Below, in pieces: positions 1-13,000 of a DNA stretch of 64,000 nucleotides. The position numbers and the translations under genes were made by a program. Source of the DNA: Cunninghamella blakesleeana. Lineage: Eukaryota; Mucoromycota; Mucoromycetes; Mucorales; Cunninghamellaceae. The first letter of the stretch is position 1. Each line of letters begins with the position of its first letter. Under the pieces are notes generated by a model. It did not search any database. It was not told where the DNA came from and saw only the letters and a list, made by a program, of their open reading frames with translations. Location of the stretch: assembly GCA_017871115.1 (NCBI GenBank), contig JAFCIZ010000005.1:4519501-4583500 (forward strand). The letters run 5' to 3'.

Positions 1-449
1 TAATAAAATTATATTTTTTAGACGGCTTTTATTTTTTAATATTAAAAAAATAAATCATTAATGAATACATTAATTTTTTTAAAAAAAAAGAGGGTGTGAT
101 GAAACAATTGGATATTAGACTTATACGCATAATGTTGGTCCAAAACAGGGAAATGATATGGAGTAGATTGTATGAAATTTATTTTTTTTGATGCGTGTGG
201 GAAAAAATGACCTATCATTGGCCAATTGATCAATAAATAGGATTTATTATTATTTGTTTGAACCCACTTCTTTTTTTTTGATTTTTAAAAGGAAAGAAAT
301 TTTTGAAGCGCCTATCAAATTCAAGCTTTTTTATTTAACGGAATTTCTTTTTCTATCTTTTTTTTTTCTCCCTCTTTCCTTTTTTTTTCTTTTTCCTTCT
401 CTTTCTCTTTTTTTTTTTATCTTCCTCTCTCTTTCTGTTTTTTTTTGAT
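1..449. other. Intergenic, upstream of the KCS1-like gene
   Basis: No supportable gene is present. The last 200 bases before the ATG at 450 are a dense T/C (pyrimidine) tract, typical of a fungal core promoter or 5' leader. A double CCAAT box lies at 217-226. Short reading frames here are low-complexity poly-Phe/Leu translations. Confidence 0.7.
217..226. promoter_or_regulatory. Palindromic double CCAAT box
   Basis: The sequence ATTGGCCAAT puts a CCAAT box on both strands, about 225 bases before the KCS1-like start codon. CCAAT is the binding core of the HAP/NF-Y complex. Occupancy is inferred from sequence and position only. Confidence 0.4.
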
Positions 450-573
450 ATGAAAGCCATTCATAATAAATCATGTAATATATCAGATTATGAAGATAAT
501 CTAGACTTATCTTGGGATCAATTATCAACTCATAGTGCGACTAGTAGCGATAATGAAGACGATTTATTTGAGG

Positions 574-608
<35 letters not shown>

Positions 609-1426
609 GATCGTTATTTCGATCCAACCAAAATGGCAACAGCTCTTCCTTTATTACCATTTGATAATCAAGTAGGCGGTCATGCATCTTTGTTTCGATT
701 TTCTAAACGAACTATATGTAAACCAGTTTCCAAGAAAGAACAACTATTTTATGAACACTTGGAAGTACATCAACCTGATCTATTGCAATATATGTGCCAA
801 TACCTTGGGGTAATCAATGTGACATATCGTTACCAAAGGTATAAACCTTTACCAGAAGTGGTGTTTGATAAAAACAAGCATTTATTAAGAGATTGGCAAG
901 CTTGTTATGGAAGAGAAAGACGTAGAAGATCATCATCTATGTCATCGGATTCAGCAACAGCTGCAACAGCAACCACTCACCGATCCTTTCAAGATCAAGT
1001 TTTACATGAAGTCTTTTCTCCAAAAGCATTACGTGAGAGATTAAAATGGGTTGATCGTTGGCAAAAAAAAAATAGACGTTATTCTGATCACCATCATCAT
1101 CCAAATAGTGTTCCTCCTCCTCCCCCTCCTGTTTGCTCTTTATCACCCACTAAAGAAAGACCGATCACTTGGCGTCAACGACAACAATCATTTCATGATA
1201 ATGATGATAATAATAACCAATTATTATTATTAAGTGGTTCAGCACCTGCAAAAAGTCAATTAAACCCTATTTCTTCTTCTTCGACTACTGTTTCTCAATT
1301 TGCTATTGATCATATTACATTGGAAACTCGTCGGCCAACTTTAATATCGGATACCACTACCAATTCGGATTCGGATCAACCTTCTCAAGATCTTCATACT
1401 AAAATAAATAATAATAATATCAATCT

Positions 1427-1457
<31 letters not shown>

Positions 1458-2824
1458 ATTAAAAATAATAATAAAAATAATAACCATATTCATCATAGTG
1501 ATCTTCTTCATGATCAAGATGATACCTTATTTACAATGGATGATATGGATCATATGATTGATTATAATACTAATAATAAAAATAATATTAAAAGTAATGA
1601 TACAAATGAACTATCCGCTACAACAACTACCACTACCACTCTTCATCACCACCAACTCACAGATTCATTACCAACCACACCAATTCAGCATCCTATATCC
1701 ACTTCACCTCCTACCCACGTGATTGATTTTGAACCTCCATTAGTGGTTGACGATTCTTCTCTCCGACATGCTCCGACCAATACTTGGGCGACAAGACAAA
1801 CGCCAGATAATCCATGGTCCTTTCAAATCTATCAAAGAGATTTACAAAAAATTCAACAACATGCCAAAGATTCTTCCATGCTAACAACAACGGGGACAGC
1901 AACGGATGATCATATTAAACAATTCATTTTATTAGAAGATTTAACGGATGGGGTTAATTATCCTTGTGTTTTGGATTTAAAAATGGGAACTCGTCAATAT
2001 GGAACGGATGCTACTGTAAATAAAATGAGAAGTCAAACTTTAAAATGTGAACAATCCACAAGTAAATCTTTGGGTGTACGTGTATGTGGCATGCAGGTAA
2101 TATATGAATAATAACAGTATTTTTTTAAAAAAAAAATATATAAAATATGGGATTTGGGAAAAATAAAGTTTGCGGTAATTTAAAAAAAAAAAAGAAGGAA
2201 ATTACCATTCATTAAAAATAAATATTTATATATTTTAATGAATGACATCATTCATCATAAAAATTATATTAAAAAGGCATATTCGTTTATTTAATTATTC
2301 TCTCTTGCTTTTTATTTTTTCTACTATTTTAGGTATATAATTCTAAAAAAAATACGTTCTTATTTCAAGACAAATATTACGGACGAACATTAACAGTGGA
2401 TACATTTCGGGATACATTAGAAGGATATTTAAACAATGGAAACGGTTGTCAAATTCATTATATACCCAGCATATTAAAAAGATTAAGGCATATCGCAAGT
2501 ATAATAAAAACCATGCATGATTATCGATTCTATACCTCATCTTTATTAATTATTTATGATGGTGATAAAGAAAATGAAAAAAAAGATATTGATTTAAGAA
2601 TCATTGATTTTGCCCATTGCGTGACGCAAGAAGAAGTTCGAAGACATGGCGCTACTTTTACGTTTCCTCCAAGGCATCAAGGCCCTGATAATGGTTATCT
2701 CTTGGGTCTTAAATCTTTGGTCTCTTGTTTTGAATCTATCTTTCTTTCTAATGGTGGTGATATACATTTACTTCATTTAGATGACGATCAAGTTTTTGAT
2801 GATCTTGGGGAATATTCTACATAA
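450..2824 (+). CDS. KCS1: Inositol hexakisphosphate kinase (KCS1/IP6K-like)
   Basis: Two exons, 450-2096 and 2333-2824, join in phase 0 to give about 712 aa. The IPK-family signature PCVLDLKMG (the PxxxDxKxG inositol-phosphate-binding motif) lies near residue 510, at the end of exon 1. Exon 2 carries SSLLIIYDGD and LRIIDFAH, the other two conserved IPK motifs (ATP-site/metal-binding). The family phosphorylates InsP6 to the inositol pyrophosphate InsP7, which signals phosphate and energy state. The first 500 residues are mostly low complexity: poly-Asn, Ser/Thr, Pro and His runs, as in yeast Kcs1. The short block around residues 75-135 (HASLFRFSKRTICKP) is the conserved N-terminal IPK segment. 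The start is the first ATG after the pyrimidine leader. The family call is secure. Substrate class (IP6K rather than IPMK) rests on length and architecture. Confidence 0.9.
574..608 (+). repeat. AAT trinucleotide tract (poly-Asn) in KCS1-like exon 1
   Basis: About eleven consecutive AAT codons encode a poly-Asn run. Similar tracts occur later in the same exon (about 1407-1455) and in several other genes of the window. Confidence 0.85.
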
Positions 2825-3432
2825 AAAAGAAAAAGAAAAAAAGTAGATAGGTAGTATTGTTTTATCTTTTTTTTTTTTCACATATTTACATACATTTACA
2901 TATATATATAGTTTTGTTTTTTTGTAATTATAATCATTATTATTACTTTTTGTTAATTTATTTTATTTGTATATTTTTTTTTTCCATGAAAGCATATTAT
3001 ATCTCATTTATTTATTTTATAAAAAAATAAAATTATTTTAAAAACACGGAAGTTTAAATTGTTCCAAAAGTAGGTTATCAAGAGATAGGACAAACAAAAG
3101 AGATAAGGTGTTATGTATATTCAAAGTATGTAGTGTTTCTATACTATTATTTTTTATTAAGCTAAAAACTGAAATACGTAAATTGATTATACATTTGTAA
3201 ATAAAAACATATAAAAGTTCCTTACTAATTTTAATAGCGGATGGGAGTTTATATATGCATAATGATATGTTATCTTTCGTGTGTTGAAAATTGAGCCGTC
3301 ACTTAGTAAAAAAAATTATTTAAAACTAAAATTTTTTTACAATTAAAATTTTTCTTTTTTCTTTTTCTTCTTTTTGGTTAACTTATAACCCCAAACAAAC
3401 ACTTTACTTTTTTTTTAACAACTACTTATAAC
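2825..3432. other. Intergenic between KCS1-like gene and HPRT
   Basis: AT-rich, with no coding signal. It holds the 3' end of the kinase gene and the HPRT promoter. A pyrimidine-rich tract at 3351-3415 precedes the HPRT start. Confidence 0.6.
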
Positions 3433-4598
3433 ATGGACCCTTCAAAGTGGATTGACGTTACTGTTGATAAAAATCATTACTCTCTTGATCATTTTGTTAT
3501 CCCTCATCATTATACTAAAGATGTCTCAAGCATTTTAATTCCCCACGGTGTTATTATGGTATTTATTTTATATATTGAATATACTATGTATAAAAGGAGA
3601 TACGATATTATAATAACATTTATAATGATATATTTATTATTATTACTGTTGTAATTTTAGGATCGTGTTCAAAAACTTGCTAGACTTATTGTTGATGAAA
3701 ACGAAGGTCCTTTAGGTAAATAAGATAATAATAGTAGTAGTAGTAATAGATATTTATAAAAAAAAGAGCCTTATGCAAAAACGTACTGTGAGAAAATCAA
3801 CAAAATAAAGGGAAACTTTAAATAATAACATTCTTTTTCTTTTTTTATTTTATTTTCCCAAACAGTCGTATGCTGTATTTTAAAAGGCGGTCACCAATAC
3901 TTTGCTGATTTAGTCAATGCTATCAAGAAACTTACTACAAAAGAAGGTAAAACTGTTCCTTTAAGTTTAGAATTTGTTCGCGTAAAATCATATAAAAATG
4001 ATCAATCTGTTGGTGTAAATATATCATTAACCGAAGAAGAATTAAAAGAATTCAAGGGAAAGGTAAGAAGGAAGAATGAAATGATAATGTGATATATGAA
4101 AGTGATATAAGTGTATGGAAAAAAAAGATGAGTATTTTTTATTATATGTATTTATATATTGATTTCCTTTCTTCTTCTTCTTTTTTTTTTCTTTATGTAG
4201 AATATTTTAATTGTTGAAGATATTATTGATACTGGTAAAACCATGGTTGCTTTATTAGAAAAACTCCAAACTTTAGCTCCCAAATCAATTAAAGTAACTA
4301 GTTTATTAATCAAGAAAACAGAACGTAGCAATGGTTATATTCCTGATTATGTTGGCTTCGCTATTCCTGATGCTTTTGTTGTAGGCTATGCTTTAGATTA
4401 TAATGAACATTTCCGTGATCTTGATCATATCTGTGTTATTAGTGTAAGTTGCTCAATTATAATAGAAAAAAAAAAAAAAAAAAAAAAAAACAGAAAAGAG
4501 TAAGAGTAAGAGAGTATATTTACAAATCAGCCTTATTCATTTTTCTTTTTCTTTTTTTATTTAATTAGGAACACGGTAAAAATGCTTATGCTATATAG
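3433..4598 (+). CDS. HPT1: Hypoxanthine-guanine phosphoribosyltransferase
   Basis: Five exons (3433-3558, 3661-3715, 3866-4062, 4201-4443, 4569-4598) give about 216 aa, the usual size for this family. The PRPP-binding signature reads [14 protein letters not shown] at the start of exon 4. VVCILKGG-like sequence ([16 protein letters not shown]) in exon 3 forms the pyrophosphate-binding loop. [14 protein letters not shown] sequence ([20 protein letters not shown]) near the C-terminus is the base-recognition and metal-binding region. The enzyme salvages hypoxanthine and guanine to IMP and GMP using PRPP in the cytosol. The last exon codes only nine residues plus the stop. The intron before it contains 25 consecutive A. 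All junctions keep frame. Confidence 0.95.
4466..4490 (+). repeat. Poly-A run in HPRT intron 4
   Basis: 25 consecutive A, 22 bases after the 5' splice site of the last HPRT intron. Confidence 0.95.
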
Positions 4599-5165
4599 AA
4601 TTGTTAATTTTGCAATTATCTAGCTTCATTTATATTTATTTATTTATTTATTCATGCACATGGATCAACATGTTGGTATTTTGAAATTAAAGATATATTA
4701 AAGAAAAATAATAATAAAAAATCTGCATAATTTTATTTATTTTTTTTAAAAAAAAAGAAATGATTGATGTAAATATGTGTACATATATATATAAATGATT
4801 ATAACTATAAATATAAATACTTGACCAGCAATTAATATTTTATTATAATTCTATGAATGCTCTATAGTTATTGCAAGTATAAACATATAGGTAATGAATA
4901 AATAAAACCATATATAAATAAAAAGGAGATAATTAAAAAAATTAATAATTATAACATAAAGAGAAAATTAGTTAAAGAGATAAAGTCAATACCATGAAAA
5001 TTCAAATAATTAAAAAAGTAAAGAATCTAATAAAATAAGGAAAGCTTAAAGAATAAAATAAAGGTATGATATAATAAGGAAATAAATAAATAAAAATAAG
5101 AAAACATAAAATGAAATAAAATAAAGTGATGTTGGTTTAAAATAAGGAATGTGACCATTTTTTGG
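4599..5165. other. Convergent intergenic, HPRT / HMG-box gene
   Basis: Both flanking genes end here. The stretch is A/T-rich with many AAATAAA-type elements that could serve polyadenylation on either strand. No gene seen. Confidence 0.6.
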
Positions 5166-6278
5166 TTAATAATAAGTTAAATATCCAGGATTAATGTATT
5201 CAAGTGGTTCCATTGGAAGAAAAAGGTCATCACCAGTTATAGGCCATGAATGAGAGTCTAATTGGCAAAAATCATTGTGATTCATATCAAAATCTAAATC
5301 TGGAACCAAAGATAATTGACTTGAGTAACAAGAGGAAGAAGGAGAAGAAGAAGAAGAAACTGGAATAAAGTTATTATTATTGCTGTTGTTGCTACCAGAG
5401 ATCATAAAAATATCATCTATAGTCATCATCGCAGTAGGGGTGCTTGGGTATAATGGTAAGGTAAAAGAGATAAAACTATTGTTTTTTGTTATCATCATGG
5501 ATGGATTGGTATTGGAATAATTGATTTGGTACATCTCCATAATGGAGTTCGAAGAAGGTGTAGATACAGTTGTAGAGGAAGGTGATAATTTAGTGATATC
5601 GATATTGGATAAAGTAGTAGTAGTAGTCATAGTATCATCGTCGACATCGTCATAATCATTGGAATCTTTTTTATATTCAACTTTTACTTTAATGTCTTGA
5701 TTATACTCTATTTTCTCTTTTTTAACATCATCATCATCAGTAGCATCTTCTTGTAACCATGGTTTTAATAATTTTTTGTTTTCGGCTTCTTTTCTTTTAC
5801 GTGTCAATAAATCTTGCTTACGATGATAAGGGCGAGTTTGACGCTCAGATTTTCTTTTAGGTGCATATTTATAGTTTGGATATCTATTAAAAATGTAAAA
5901 AAAAATAAAAAATAAAAAAAGGTAAAAGGTAAATATACTACAAAGAAAAGACCCTTGATTCTTGATATTGATATTATTATTATTATTATTATTATTTATA
6001 AAAAAAAAAACTTACAATTTTTCGTGTTCTAATTTAGCAGTAGCGGCAATTTTACGATAAGGCTCTTTTTCTTGCTCAGTAGCTTCCCTCCACCATTTTG
6101 CAATAACTTTTGAAATATCACGATGGTTTAAAGTTGGACTACGTGAAGAGATTTCTCTATATTTATCTAAACGGAAAGCCATAAAACAATTGATTGGTCT
6201 TGGAATATTGGTCTTGTTTTTCATGGAATGGGTTTTCTTAATGATAGTACTTTTGGTGGCAGGCATAATTAAATACAA
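5166..6278 (-). CDS. HMG-box transcription factor (MATA/STE11-type)
   Basis: Two exons, 6278-6016 and 5883-5166, give about 326 aa. A second ATG at 6266 would shorten it by four. Residues about 24-98 form an HMG box of the MATA type: PRPINCFMAFRLDKYREIS, then HRDISKVIAKWWREATEQEK and YPNYKYAPKRK. The Tyr-Pro-x-Tyr-Lys-Tyr end of the box is formed across the splice junction. A basic stretch follows the box. The C-terminal half is Asp/Asn/Ser/Thr-rich, like an activation or disordered region. Such proteins bind the minor groove and bend DNA. In fungi they control mating type (sexM/sexP, MATA) or starvation and differentiation (Ste11). The flanks (HPRT and a Rho-GEF) are not those of the known Mucoromycota sex locus, so a role in sex is not shown. 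Confidence 0.88.
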
Positions 6279-6648
6279 ACTAAGTTGATTAAAATAAATA
6301 AAAAAATTAAATATACAATAAAAAATATATAAAACAAAGATTATAATAAAATTAAAATAAAGAAAGAATTAAAAAGAAGAAAGAATAAAATGAAATAAAA
6401 GTCAACATATATATACACTGATTTATTAATGAAATGATAAAAGTAATAATAATAATAAGGGGTCATGAGAAAAAATAATAATAAAAAATAAAAGAAACGA
6501 TCAATGATAAATATAATAAAATAAATAAAGAAAAAAACGCACATACGTTACAAATAAAAACAACATAAAAAACGTCTTAATTGTAAGGGATCAGTATAAA
6601 ATAAACTTCTAAGAGGGGAAAATAAAGTTTGCAGGTTCGATCGGCTGG

Positions 6649-6653
6649 CCAAT
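6649..6653 (+). promoter_or_regulatory. CCAAT box upstream of the HMG-box gene
   Basis: TGGCCAATCA lies about 370 bases upstream of the HMG gene start, in a small GC-richer island (GCAGGTTCGATCGGCTGGCC) within AT-rich surroundings. It is a candidate HAP/NF-Y site. Confidence 0.35.
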
Positions 6654-7011
6654 CATTACCAAGTTCAACTACGTCTGTTCTCAATACATTTTTTTAAAAC
6701 CGGTTAATTACTAAATTTGGTCAAACAACGCAATAACATAAAACATCTTTTTTTTAAAATATACATATACGCAACACCATTTCATTATTACATTTATGAT
6801 AATAACGAAAATAATTTATCATTTTTGGTAAATATAGGTATAATTACTTTGCTATTTTAAACAACAATAAAATAATCAAATAAATAAATCGAAACTGTTG
6901 GTTGCGATAGTTGTGTATTCAGTTGGCACTCTTTAGGTAGAGTTTTATTTTTTATAAATTTTATTTTTCAAGTATTTTACGTTATTCTATTCCCCCTGCA
7001 TTTTTTAATAT

Positions 7012-7032
7012 CATTCATTCATTCATTCATTC
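7012..7032 (+). repeat. CATT tetranucleotide microsatellite
   Basis: Five tandem copies of CATT in the intergenic region. Confidence 0.9.
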
Positions 7033-8438
7033 AGTATTTTATTAACATTGCAATTATTATCATTGTTATTATTATTATTTATATATAATTTTATTCTATT
7101 CGATTCTTTTATTCGTGAGTAAAAATAAAAATTAAGTTTTTTCTTTCACTTTAGGAGTTTTTGTTTTCAAAAAAAAAAAAAATAGGCTTTAGGCGTGCAT
7201 AGATTATTCTCTCACTCTACTATTTTAAACTTTTTTTTTTTTTTTTGCAACAAACACTCTTCTTACAAGACAATTATAATATAAAAGTCAAAAAATCGGT
7301 GAAAGTCTATATTTGTTAGTTCATCGATTGTCATTTATTTATTTATTTTTCTAATCTAATATTTACTCTTTATTCTCTTGGTCACTCTTTATTTTTGTCT
7401 GTGCATTTTTTTTTTTTTTGCATATACAAGTTTCTTTATTTTATTTTATTGTTGTTACTTTACACCAATTGTAAATGAGAATCTTGATTGACTTACCTAG
7501 TATGATGCCTAATAAAACTATTGGCTAATAAACGATTGCCTTTTGTATTATTTTAAAAATTATTATCATGGTCATTAGGGAGGGATTGTTTCTTTCTTTT
7601 TAAAAAAATAGCAATTAATAAGAGCAAGTCATCATCTACGCCATCAACAGCAATCGAGGACCCTGTTTTAAACTCCGATTTACATCATGTTTTTTTTTGT
7701 AAATATAGAAAAATTAAGCTATTTGAGAGCTTATTTCGGCGTCGCCATTTTATTTTACTTATTACAGTAAATTATTTTCTTTTTTCTTTTTTAATAGACT
7801 TCAGTAATATATTTCCTAATTGTATTTCTAATATTTCTATTTTAAATATTAAATATTTATCATTAATCATATAAAATTGATGTCCTTGTACATTATTTAA
7901 AATCCAGAAACATAACAGTGTAACATCAATTGGGAAAAAAGGATAAGTTTGGGGGTAAGCTATTTAAACTATCCCTTTTATATCATCCTCCTTTTCACCT
8001 ACTAAACCATATCATACAATAACATTTTCTCCTATTGTTTTTTTTTAAAAAAAAATCAATAGCCTCTGTTTTTTATTTTTTTCATCGTCTTTTTTTTTTC
8101 ATATAAAAGAAAACCATATGGCATAAAATCAGATGTTTTTTTTTACAGTACTTACGTGATACAACATAGATATTCTAGATATATCATATACAGAAAATAA
8201 ACGTTTTTTGGACATATCGTCAAAATGTAATTTTTTTTTTATGTTGTAAATTTTTTTTGATTTTTCAAATGCCGACTTTTTTTTTTCAGCAGAACTAGTT
8301 ATTTTTTTTTTTTCCAACCTTTTTTCTTTTCCCTCTGTTTTTTTTTATACATTGAAATAAATCCCTTTTCCCTTCTCTTAAACAACTAATATTAATAATC
8401 AACCTCCATTCCTTTAAAATATTGAAATATCCTTTACC

Positions 8439-8802
8439 ATGTCAAATAGTACTATTGATAAATTATTAATTCAACTTTTAGAAGCTGAAAATAAATATAT
8501 AGAGCACTTAAATCTTATAGATAAAGTAATATATTACATTTACATATAAACATATATATATATAAGAGTATAGTACCTTTTATTTATTTTTCTTTTTCTT
8601 TTTTTCTTTTATATTTATTAATGTTTATATTTAGAACCATGAATCATATAAAGAAAGCATATATAACAATTGGTTATCAACAATTAATACTTTATTAGAC
8701 ATACATACCAACTTTTATAAAGTAATAAACACTTGAAAAAATATATCAAAAAGTAGAAGGAAAAAAAAGGCACGTCTCTATATGAAATAAGAAAAAGTAT
8801 TA

Positions 8803-8842
<40 letters not shown>

Positions 8843-9044
8843 TTTTATTTTATTTTATATTTTATTTAGAAAATAGATAACATAAACCAAGATTCTCTAA
8901 TCAAAGCTTTGATTGATTGGGTAAATGAATGTTATATAAGTGTATAAATATAAAAAGGGGAAATTAAAAAGAATAGCCGATTTGATAAAAGGAGGATAGC
9001 ATAAAGTGGAGAAAAGGGGTATAGATTTTATATATTTATATCTA

Positions 9045-9078
<34 letters not shown>

Positions 9079-10005
9079 GTATGTAAATATGTCAAAAGAA
9101 AATATAATTAATCATATTTTTAAATGATATCTTATGTATATACGTTTTATGTAGGGAAATGTAATAGAGTCACCTTATCAAAACTATATTAAAAATTATA
9201 ATATTCTTTACCAACAACATCATATAGACCTTCATGCATCAATCAAAAAAGTAATAATCATCATCAATAAAATATAAAAATAAAAATATAATAATATAAA
9301 AATAAAAAGTTTACCCCTACAAAACTCTCTTTCTCTCTGATATTGAAAGTTTTATTTTTACTTTTTTTTAAAAAACCTCCTCGTTTTATAATCATATTCA
9401 TAATAATTATTATCATTCTTTTTATAATTATTTATATATCAATTAGATTTTGTCGTCAAGCTCCTCTTCTATTACTTCAGATGGATTATTGGCTGCACCT
9501 TTTGAACAGTTAAAATTATATAAATCTATTTACAAAGTAAGTGATCCAAAAATAAAAATATATATATATATTTTTATATTTTTTTATATATTTTAAAATA
9601 AGATTTTTTATTTATATATCATAATAATGATCACTTACCTTTTTTAATTCTTTTTTTTTTATCATTTTTTTTTTTTTTTCTTTCTCTTTCCATTTCTTTT
9701 TTATTTTTATTTTTGCTTTGCTTTGCTTTGCTTTGCCTTTTTTTCTTTACTCTATTTTGTTTTTATTTTTTTTTATTTTCTCTCCTTTCCTTTTTATAAT
9801 ATTTTATTTATTTACCATAGACATTATTAAACAACATAGACACCAAGCAACAACAGCATTTTAATCGATACATCAACAATATCAACTATCTTCTTAAACA
9901 ATCCGATATGGCTGCTTTAGAAACATCATCCAATATTACAGATTTAATGTCCTTTCAACAATTAGTAGATTGTACGGAAGTTATTGATCTTTTTACTGGC
10001 ACCTC

Positions 10006-10037
<32 letters not shown>

Positions 10038-13000
10038 AATTTTTTTAAAATAGGATATGTATAAAAACGGAGTTCACAACTTAATTAGGAAAGTCTTTTT
10101 TTAAATCTAATATTTAATAATTTTTTTTTTTAATTTTATTTTTAGGATTATGAACTACGACCAAGACCGGGTAAAATCATTTTACAAGATAAATTCGTAC
10201 TTTTAACTGACAACAACAATGGGCAACCTTTAAGAGTTTACATGATACTTACTTCAGATATGCTCATGATATGCCATCAAAAAAATGAATCAACTGGTCG
10301 TTATCAACTTTTATATCCTCCTTTAGCAGTCAATGACATTTATATACAACCAATCATGTTGGATAGAGAGCTCATTGGAGAATATACTTTGGAAATCACT
10401 ATACTTAATAAAAAATTAACTGTACGTGCTGAGTCAAAAGAAATTCGTAACATTTGGTCCGGTATGCCTTCAACAACAACTGCCAAAAATGCTATTAAAG
10501 TTAGTATACCACTTATTCATGTTGTCAATCCTTCTTTAAAATCAACTAATAATAATAAGAATAATAATAATAGCACACCATCTCCAGTCGTCGTCAAATC
10601 AGATTTACCACCATCCTCCTTTTATCAAAATAATAATAATAATGATATGTCACCTGTAGATTCGGATGAAGATGACGATGAAGATGATGAAGATTCCGAT
10701 GCCACTTATCCATCCTCTAATAATTTAAACATATCATCTACTGCTACAGCCCCTCAACCACCAAAGAAAGATAATACCATGAAAAGTTTACCTATGCCAG
10801 TTATTAACATTTCTTTACATGATGATGAAAAAATTGTTCAAGGGGATCAAAAACAGAGCCAACCACTCAAACCACGTGTTTCATCTATTCGTGCTCCTTT
10901 ACCAAATCCTGATTTGAAATCCTCTAAAGTATCACCTCCATCAGCAAATAGCAATAACAACCAACAGATAGAATCAAAACCTTTACCACGTACATCTTCT
11001 ATTCGTCAGAACAACAAAAATTCATCCCAACAACCTTCTACATCACCGATGATGCAAAGACAACCTTCTAATCCAAACCAACCTCCTTCATCCCATCATC
11101 AGCATAGACCTCTTCCTTCTCCTGGTGGTAATAATAATAACAATAACCATAGAGTTTCATCTGTTCCTCGACCCCCTATGCAATATCCTCAACAACAACA
11201 TAATAATAATAATGCTTCTAATCAACAATATCACCAACGTCCACCTATAAATCAATATCCTCAACCACGTCCTCCTCAACATTATCAACAACGTCCTCCT
11301 ATGCATTATCCTCAACAACAACAACAGCAACAGCGTCCTTTATCAAATAACTCTTCATTACAACAAAGGTCATCAATGCATCATCCCCAACAACAACAAC
11401 AACGTCCTCCAGCACATCTTTCACAACAGCAACGCCCTCATTCTAACCAACCACGCCCACCCATGCATTATTCACAACAGCAGCCTCGTCCTCCTTTACA
11501 ACATTCGAATCAATCACAACCTCGCCCACCTACACATTATCTTCAACAACAACCACGTCCTCACCCTTCTCAACAACAAAGACATCATTCACAGACAACT
11601 GGTTTATTAACAAATGCAAATGTATCTAAGCCACTTCCTAATAATACTATACAGTCTCGTCCTCAACCTTCTAAATCCCAAGATTTAAATAATAGTGCTA
11701 CTACTTCATCGTCACATCGTCCCATGCCTCCTACTCCTCCTCCACAACAAAATCAGTTTAATGCTAAACAGTCTTCTTCTTCTAGCCAATCTTCTACAAA
11801 TGATTCTTCTTCAACCATCGGTGAAATGGATATGCAACAATCTCCTTTACCTCCAACACCAAATTCAAGTGATTCTTCTTCTGGCTCTTCTTTATTACGT
11901 TTATCTCCTGAAGATTTGGCTTCTCCTCCTAGAAGTGTAAGTTATATAATAATATATAATAAAAAAAAAAAAAAAAAACGTTTATAATTTTTAAAAAAGA
12001 GGATTATATATAATTAAAAAAATAATAATCTTGAATTAACTTAATTTTCTCTCTCACTCTTTATAATATTATAGCCTAACCCTTATAACAATAATCAAAT
12101 CAATGGTATTCGACAAGTATTATTCCGTAATGATCAATGTCAGGTGTTCCGTTGGAAGGATGAAACATGGTATGCAGTAGATGGACAGTGTTTACTTGAA
12201 GTTCGACAAACCTTCAGTAATAGATCATGTATAGCTATACGAGTACAGAAATCAGGCGAATTATATTTAAATGCATGGATCTTACCACAAACGCAAATTA
12301 GAATGGCCTCTACTACTGATATATCTCTAGGTGTAGTCATGGGTCCAAGACATGAAACTTATTTAATTCATTTTGAAAAAACAACAGAAGCTACTGAATT
12401 CAACCAAATATTACAGCAAATGCATCATACAGCTATTTTACAAGCCCAACAACAATCGTCATCATCTAATGGCACATTAAGACATTCGCCACCTACTGAA
12501 TTAAGGGATAATTATGATGATGAAGATGAAAACGATGATGATAATATCATTGCTGGAATGAATGGAATGACGTTTAATAATAATAATAATGGCAATGGAT
12601 CATCATCAGTCAGACGAACCTTAGTAAGAAGTACATCCTTAATGCAATCAGGACAAGAACCAACACCTATACCACAAACCTTAGAAAAAGTCATGCAATG
12701 TAAATGTAAATTATTTTCACAAAATGAACATTCTAACTGGAGTAGTTTTGGTAGTGTTCAATTGATTGTATCTCTTCAAATCCCTAGTCAACGTATGCAT
12801 ATTCAAATCCTTCACGATAAAAAACGTGGATTTAGTAAAATTATTCCTTCTGGTACTAATATTACTTCTTCCTCTGCTCCTTCCAGTCCTTCTCTTTCTA
12901 CAACAAATCCAAATCAACTAGGTACAAATTCTTCTTCCTCTCTTTCCTCATCATCTGCCTCATTAGCTGCCCCTTCCTCTTCACCAACCGAAACTACATT

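Larger units (their letters stand above)
6279..8438. other. Long divergent intergenic, HMG-box gene / Rho-GEF
   Basis: About 2.2 kb without a supportable gene. It is the shared upstream region of two divergently transcribed genes. It holds a CCAAT box at 6649-6653, a CATT tandem repeat near 7012-7032 and many T tracts. The last 400 bases before 8439 are pyrimidine-rich, so a long 5' leader, possibly with a leader intron, is likely for the Rho-GEF. The minus-strand reading frame at 8129-8317 is Lys/Ser low complexity. Confidence 0.55.

Noticed and set aside
254..448. Phe/Leu-rich frame before the KCS1-like gene
   Set aside because: Translation of a promoter T/C tract; no codon structure.
5166..6278. 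The Mucoromycota sex locus
   Set aside because: Only the HMG box fits. The expected transporter and RNA-helicase neighbours are absent, so the locus identity is not claimed.
6630..6660. Possible tRNA T-arm (GGTTCGATC)
   Set aside because: No acceptor stem, D-arm or anticodon arm can be drawn around it. The same holds for the GTTCGAA-like site near 26152.
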